NCBI GenBank assembly: GCA_038049695.1
Contig: CP142452.1
Location: 35,018,501-35,082,500 of the forward strand
Length of the DNA: 64,000 nt
Reading direction: 5' to 3'
Origin: Cinnamomum chago
Taxonomy: Eukaryota > Streptophyta > Magnoliopsida > Laurales > Lauraceae
Shown here in pieces: positions 59,000-64,000 of the stretch. A program made the position numbers and the translations under genes. The stretch's first letter is position 1; every line of letters starts with the position of its first letter. The notes under the pieces are model-generated. The model was given only the letters and a program-made list of their open reading frames with translations, had not been told where the DNA came from and ran no database searches.

Positions 59000-60973
59000 A
59001 AAAGTCAGGAGCTCAGTCTAACATGGTATTCAACCAAAGATTCAACTCCTCAAGCAGACTCTTGGCCTTAGCCTCTAAAGCTTTCATACCACATTTCTTC
59101 AAGATCTTTACATAAAAAGCGGCGGAACGCCGCGACCCATCTGCAGCACGGGGAAGCTCTTCCCAAAGAATCTGCCATTGCTCGTACTCTTGAGTCTTCC
59201 TCCGGAGATTGGTCTTAGCCTCCTCGACCTAGCAAATCAGAGTCCCTTCTCTAGCGCGAGCTTCTACAATGGCGGTCCATTTTACAGTAGCTTGTTCCTC
59301 CAACAGCTCAAGACGCTACTTGGTCTCAACGACCTCCCTATCAACACGGCGCAGGTCTTCTGTTAGCCCAATGATAGCCAACTCGGGGACGTTCCTCTCC
59401 CGAACGAATTGCGTCGAAGTTCGCGAGATCTCATTCAACTCAGACTTGACCTCGCCAGAAGGCTTAAAAAATATCTCATTAAAGAAGTCACCACTTGGGA
59501 AGCTCTTGGTTTCATTCAACGAAAGCCTTGGCACATGCAATGTCCAGACCAACTTCTTCGCTATCAGCAAGGATGTCTTGTACATGCTTAATCATGCCAA
59601 AGCCAGCTTCCAAATGGCCGGAAGAAAGAGTCTTGACCCATGAACTCAAAACGCTCTTCAACACTTTCTTCGCATACTCAAGAGATGGCCCGGATGAAGG
59701 CTCACCCCTCTCCGTTGGTCGACTGCCCGTGTCATGCCCTATTAGAGGAGTGATCATCAAGCTCTTTCTTATCGGAGACACTTGCGAAGGAATCTGCTCA
59801 GAAGATTCCATCTTTGCGACATTGAAACTGGAAGATGAAGTTCCTACTTCTGGTTCAACTGAGGCATCCCCTGCTCTAGCACTGAGAAAGACGGAGGAAC
59901 TTCTTCTGCTACCTCACAATCTGCCAGCGAAACAAAACAAAAAAGGTATGAATATGATCCTGTTGAAAAATCATTATCATTAGGATTATTGCTACAAATA
60001 CCTTCTTCGACGATCGGCGGAATACTTTCTGCCTCCATGAGTTCATCCGAAGCATCGTCAAAGGCCGCATCCATGGATGGCTCAAAATCGTCAGAATCCT
60101 GTGGCAAGTCAGCTGACAAGAAAGCAAACAACATGTTAGCAAATGACAGCATAGATAAAAAAAAAAAGAAAATACGAAGAAGTCATACCAGGTGAAGATT
60201 CCGGAATCACTCCAGAGTCCCTCCGTTCTTCTTCAGATGCCGCAATCGGATCCATTACTGCTTCATCAGCCAGAACCTCAGGCATCACCAAATCATCATC
60301 TTCCACTAAAAAAGGGTGAGAAAGAAAATAAAAAATAAAAGAAACCTCAATGAAAGAAGCGAAAAGAGAAAGAGGAGGAATCATACCTTCATCAACGGTT
60401 TCTTCCTCTCGACTTCTCTTTTCCGGAGGCTCATCAGCGTCCCCTGACATCTATTCAACAATGGTGGGAGGGACTTTTGGATCAGGAGAGTCATCATGTC
60501 GTCTCTTATTACGGCGCTGCCCTCTCTTCCTCTTGCTCCTACGGGCCGATTTCCTCGAAGTACCCGTCCCATCATCAAAGTCAAGACCTTCGCCTGACTC
60601 CTCACCAGAAGGTCTGTTCCTCCCAGTGGACTCCAAGGAAGCCTTCATTTGTTCCGCTTGCATCCAAGCATTGATCTCGGCCTCCTCCTCTTCTAGCTGT
60701 CTCAAGACCTCACTAGGTATCTCTTGTGCGGCTCCTGATCTGATGACGTCCCATTCACCGAGAAAGCCTAATATTTTAGACTAACTGACAGATAATTAAA
60801 ATATTGACAAACCACATTTAGCTATATTCTCATATTACCGAAGTAGTAAGAGCACACAAACAAATAACCGTTGCCATATAAAATGGCCGGAACAGATAGA
60901 TAGACGTCGTTGCTACTACTCGTGGGACCGGAATACAGAACCATTGCCATGGTCGGAGCAAACAAAGTCCAAA
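59000..60973 (-). pseudogene. Antisense multi-exon ORF (aORF-type) in the Tat-like element
   Basis: Minus-strand exons with good splice sites: 60973-60839 (LYSGPTSSSNDVYLSVPAIL), 60784-60387 (GEWDVIRSGAAQEIPSEVLR ... QLEEEEAEINAWMQAEQMKA), 60305-60189 (acidic), 60112-60002 (DSDDFEPSMDAAFDDASDEL) and 59920 onward (acidic, then PSLEYAKKVLKSVLSSWVKT and coiled-coil-like sequence to about 59000). The phases join. Contains a basic nuclear-signal-like RKSARRSKRKRGQRRNKRR, acidic stretches and a helical C-terminus. Broken by TAG at 60451-60453, a stop near 59845 and a frameshift. Extra antisense ORFs are known from Tat-lineage elements, some with plant-mobile-domain relatives. The 5' part is cut by the LTR at 61028. 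Confidence 0.65.
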
Positions 60974-61027
60974 CTGCAGTTAGCAAATTATTTAAAGAAC
61001 CCAAGCCGGGTGATCAGCCCAACTAGG
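60974..61027. other. Remnant upstream of the antisense ORF
   Basis: Short stretch carrying the branch/acceptor region (ttgctaactgcag on the minus strand) of the first visible aORF exon, then the junction with the chromovirus LTR. Confidence 0.4.
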
Positions 61028-63884
61028 TGTCGCGACCTCGGAACGAACCCCGGGCCCACAACGTTGATTTTGTGTTGTTATGTTTTCCCACATGTTTCCG
61101 CGGTGAGGATTCCCGAAACACGTGAAATCTGTCTCACATGATCAAGTTTGCGGAAGCGTGTAGCAAATCACATCAAGATAAGCACCAATAAAATTTTAAG
61201 TGCTATGACAAATAATATGACATAGTATCAAAAGAAAGGAGTTAACATGACATTCCCATCATAATTCAAGTTAAGAGACTAACACAAAAGTAAGTTAAGT
61301 TTAGTTACATCCCATAAGAGGCCAACAAAGGCCAATACAATTCTCAAAATAATAAAAGAACCCAATGACAAAATGTAGCGAAACTCAAGAACCCGCCCGA
61401 CATCTAGTTGACATCGTCGGTTTGCCACTCTCGGCCTGAGAGTGGCTCAAGAGCCTCCTCCGGATGCTCCTCCTTAAAGGCAACGTCACCTGCACCTAGG
61501 CACCAACATACAAAGATCAAACATGACGGTTTGGCAGGTAATCAATTAAGGCATGAGCATGTAATAAGTAAATGTTTAAAGAAACGTATAAAGACCTTTT
61601 GCTGAATCGTAAACAGTTACATGACTAAGGTACATTTCAAATTACGAGCAAAGCTAGCATGAATACTTATAATATCATGAATAGTTACAATCCACAGTGA
61701 GCCCATTCTTTCTCTATCATTTATAATGAAAAGAGTAAGCACACACGACAAGCACGATATACATAATATAATCACGACACGATTTCCACACATACGGAGA
61801 TTCCTGCCGCGGAACCGGACACGTACGATGTGTAATAAAATACATGATCAGACTGCAAACAGTCCACATGTTTAAGGACCCTCGGACAATGGATCAGACT
61901 GAAGGGGCAGTCCAAGCTCAGTGGTGTTCACATGAATTCATGAATGCATAAAATGCAACAAAACACAGCTTAAACAAGTCAAACTTAAGAGGGGAATCAC
62001 TTATCAAAATGAGACAAAACACACTAACAAGAGGCATAATTAATATGCGTAACAGGCTTAGGAAGTGCTCCCCTTTTTCTTAAAACAAATATTCAAAACG
62101 AGCTTGTACATAAACATTCAAAATGGATACACAATGATATTCATTGTATCAAAAACTAAAGTACGAACACAAAGTCTATCCAGCACATGTAAGGACCTTT
62201 GATTGGTCTTTGTGTAAACGAAACCCTAAATGTTGGAATTTAAAGAGAATCGGTGCCCCAGAAGTTCAAAGACATCTCAAGTTTCGAGTGCACAATATCA
62301 GGCTAAAAGTCACTTAACATGTTCTAGTTTTCATTCTTACAAATAATCTTCAAAATGGGCAATGGTGTCAAATTCAGTCAGCTCGCGGTCAGATGTCAGC
62401 TAGCCAAACTAGGATCTGGTGGCTAACCGCCAGCTGAGGAAACCCAGGTCCAAACGCAAAACTCTGGAAAAGAAACCGAACTGACTTCGATTGGCTTGCG
62501 GTTTGCCGAAATGGGACCTGGCGGCTAGCCGTAAGTTGACCGTAGGGCTGACCGCTAAACCCTGATGCACATGCCAGCTTCTGGAAAAGGAACCGCCGAG
62601 CTCGGTCAACTCGCGGTTAGCCGAAATGGGGATTTCGACTAGTCGCCAGCTGACCAGCGGCTGACCAAAACTGCACGGGAAGTGCACTTCAATTCCGATT
62701 TTTACATTTCTTTTTCCCTTCTTCTTGACTCTCATTCAACCTGCACTTCCCTGAGCCTACATGCTCTCCAACAGATAAAACACCCATTTCATAGCACAAA
62801 TTAAGACATCACATTCTCATTCTCCAATCTAAAAAAAATCCCCAAATTTTCCATTCAAGACATAGATTTCCAATGAAATGAAGAGAATGAAAAGAAAACA
62901 AATCAAATGCACACATGCTAACATCCATCCTAGATTGTTTACTTGCCTTAGTCCAAGATGTCACAAACCTTCTCCAAGCACTTCCACTCAAGCTAATCCA
63001 AAGACTAAAAAACCCATGAAAACCATACAAAACTCACTCAAACTTGAAACCAAGAAACCCATTTTCACAAAAGGGTTTGTAAACATGAAAAACAAGATCT
63101 TTAGGAACCAAAAATGCTCTATTAAAAGATGGTTGGAGATCTTACCTAGAAATGCACAAACAAGAGAGAATGAAGAAAATGGAGATCTTTTCCAACTAGA
63201 AACTTCAAGAAACTTGTATCAATGGAAAGCTTGGGATGAGAGGAAGAAGATGATGGTCTTGGAATTCCATTTGGAGTCTTCTAGCTTGATCATTCAAGAG
63301 AAATGAAGTGGAAAGAAAAAAGGCTTTCTCTCCTTGGCTGCTCCAGGGTTAGGGTTTAAGAGTGAAAGAGGGAAAGAAGGAAAGAGTTGACTTTAAAACA
63401 CTTGCAAATGGAGCCCAATGAACTTGAACCTTGCATTGACAAAAACATGATCTTGTGGGCCTCGAATGAACTCGACGAAGGACAAAATGATCTTCGAAAT
63501 ATCTAGTTTCCAAAAAGTATATTTTTGACATGGTTTTGTGATTTCGAAATTTATGTCCAGATTTGTGTATAAAAGACAAATTTACCCTTTTTGGGCCAGA
63601 ACTTGGGTTTTTGGGCTGAAAAAGAAAGTTGTAACACATAGTAAAATCATTCAAATGAAATCAAAATCACAATTAAAAACGGAAACCGATACGCTCCTCA
63701 CAAACTTACAAGTGCACCCAGGCCTTCCTGAGTGTGTCTGACTAACACTAAACGTCCTCAAAATTCCCAAAGCTATATCCAGGACTAAACTAATTATTTC
63801 TAACCCAACGATAACTAAAACCACTTAGGACTAAACACATACTAATCACACACTAACCGAATTAGTCTGGGTCGGGGTCTAACA
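61028..63884 (-). mobile_element. Chromovirus LTR, minus strand (2.86 kb)
   Basis: On the minus strand it starts tgttagaccccgacccag at 63884 and ends cgaggtcgcgaca at 61028, the same terminal wording as the plus-strand chromovirus LTRs. It shares their internal landmarks (ttggcctctt, gctacacgcttccgc, ggaatcctcaccgcgg). Palindromic word array at 62375-62670. Confidence 0.75.
62375..62670. repeat. CGGCTAGCC / CGCGGTTAGCCG word array in LTR
   Basis: Repeated gcggctagccg, cgcggttagccg, ggtggctaaccgcc and cagctgacc words inside the minus-strand chromovirus LTR, at the place corresponding to the arrays at 40934-41215 and 43350-43740. Confidence 0.75.
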
Positions 63885-64000
63885 CTAGGTGACCTAAGCT
63901 TAGTGGTGTCATTCAAAACCAAAACCTGAATCGATACAAATCAAATCACAGTAATACATTTCCAAAATCGATAAAAGGAACTACTCCAGACAAGTACATA
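63885..64000 (-). mobile_element. Second chromovirus LTR copy abutting the first
   Basis: The minus strand reads ...caccactaagcttaggtcac up to the LTR start at 63884. This wording is internal to the LTR (compare 41725-41745), so a partial LTR copy lies head-to-tail with the next, as at 41992. Confidence 0.6.

Overview
The window looks like nuclear DNA of a flowering plant. Evidence: plant-type genes split by introns, CACTA DNA transposons with 3-bp target-site duplications (TSDs), and nested copia- and gypsy-type LTR retrotransposons including chromovirus, Athila-like and Tat-like lineages. Almost everything is transposon-derived. I cannot name the species. No rRNA, tRNA, CRISPR array or bacterial-type operon is seen.

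Layout. (1) 1-3192: two minus-strand exons of a glutathione peroxidase at the left edge, then the right end of a CACTA element (CACTA-3) ending at 3192. (2) 3193-5386: intron-like or intergenic DNA with small inverted-repeat elements. (3) 5387-16814: a complete CACTA element (CACTA-1; terminal repeat CACTACTAGAAAAA, TSD AGG). It carries a decayed TNP2-type transposase, a captured serine carboxypeptidase exon and a nested copia-like LTR element. (4) 16849-20543: a class 3 (OBL-type) lipase gene on the plus strand, missing its first exon(s), broken by an in-frame TAG and by a 123-bp palindromic MITE with an 8-bp TSD. CACTA-1 lies in its intron, 34 bp before a splice acceptor. (5) 20656-23127: a CCGGTCC-rich repeat, a minus-strand copia fragment and a plus-strand Sirevirus-like gag. 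(6) 23128-35730: a second complete CACTA element (CACTA-2; terminal repeat CACTACAACAAAAAT, TSD ATA). It has no recognisable transposase but carries exons of at least seven recognisable host genes: Raf-like MAPKKK, PDR-type ABCG transporter, thioredoxin-like protein, cytochrome P450, TMEM147, glucosamine-fructose-6-phosphate aminotransferase and probably an LRR receptor kinase. (7) 35734-39362: remainder of the Sirevirus-like element interrupted by CACTA-2, with its 3' LTR. (8) 39364-45905: end of a chromovirus polyprotein and rearranged chromovirus LTRs. (9) 45906-55929: LTR fragments and an Athila-like element with a large internal deletion. (10) 55930-61027: a Tat-like gypsy fragment with RNase H and integrase, a tandem-repeat-rich 3' region and a multi-exon antisense ORF. 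(11) 61028-64000: a minus-strand chromovirus LTR.

The most remarkable content is CACTA-2, a large gene-capturing (Pack-CACTA type) transposon. The three CACTA elements share one plan: subterminal repeats with a private core word, then a GA/CT-rich tract just inside the right end, then exons in minus orientation. This suggests a built-in promoter reading captured exons. A second pattern is that LTRs of unrelated retrotransposons carry arrays of palindromic words (GGCTAGCC, GGTCGACC, GCTCGAGC) that differ between elements.

All domain calls come from reading translated sequence by eye. Exon limits are set from GT/AG sites and reading phase, and no alignments were run.
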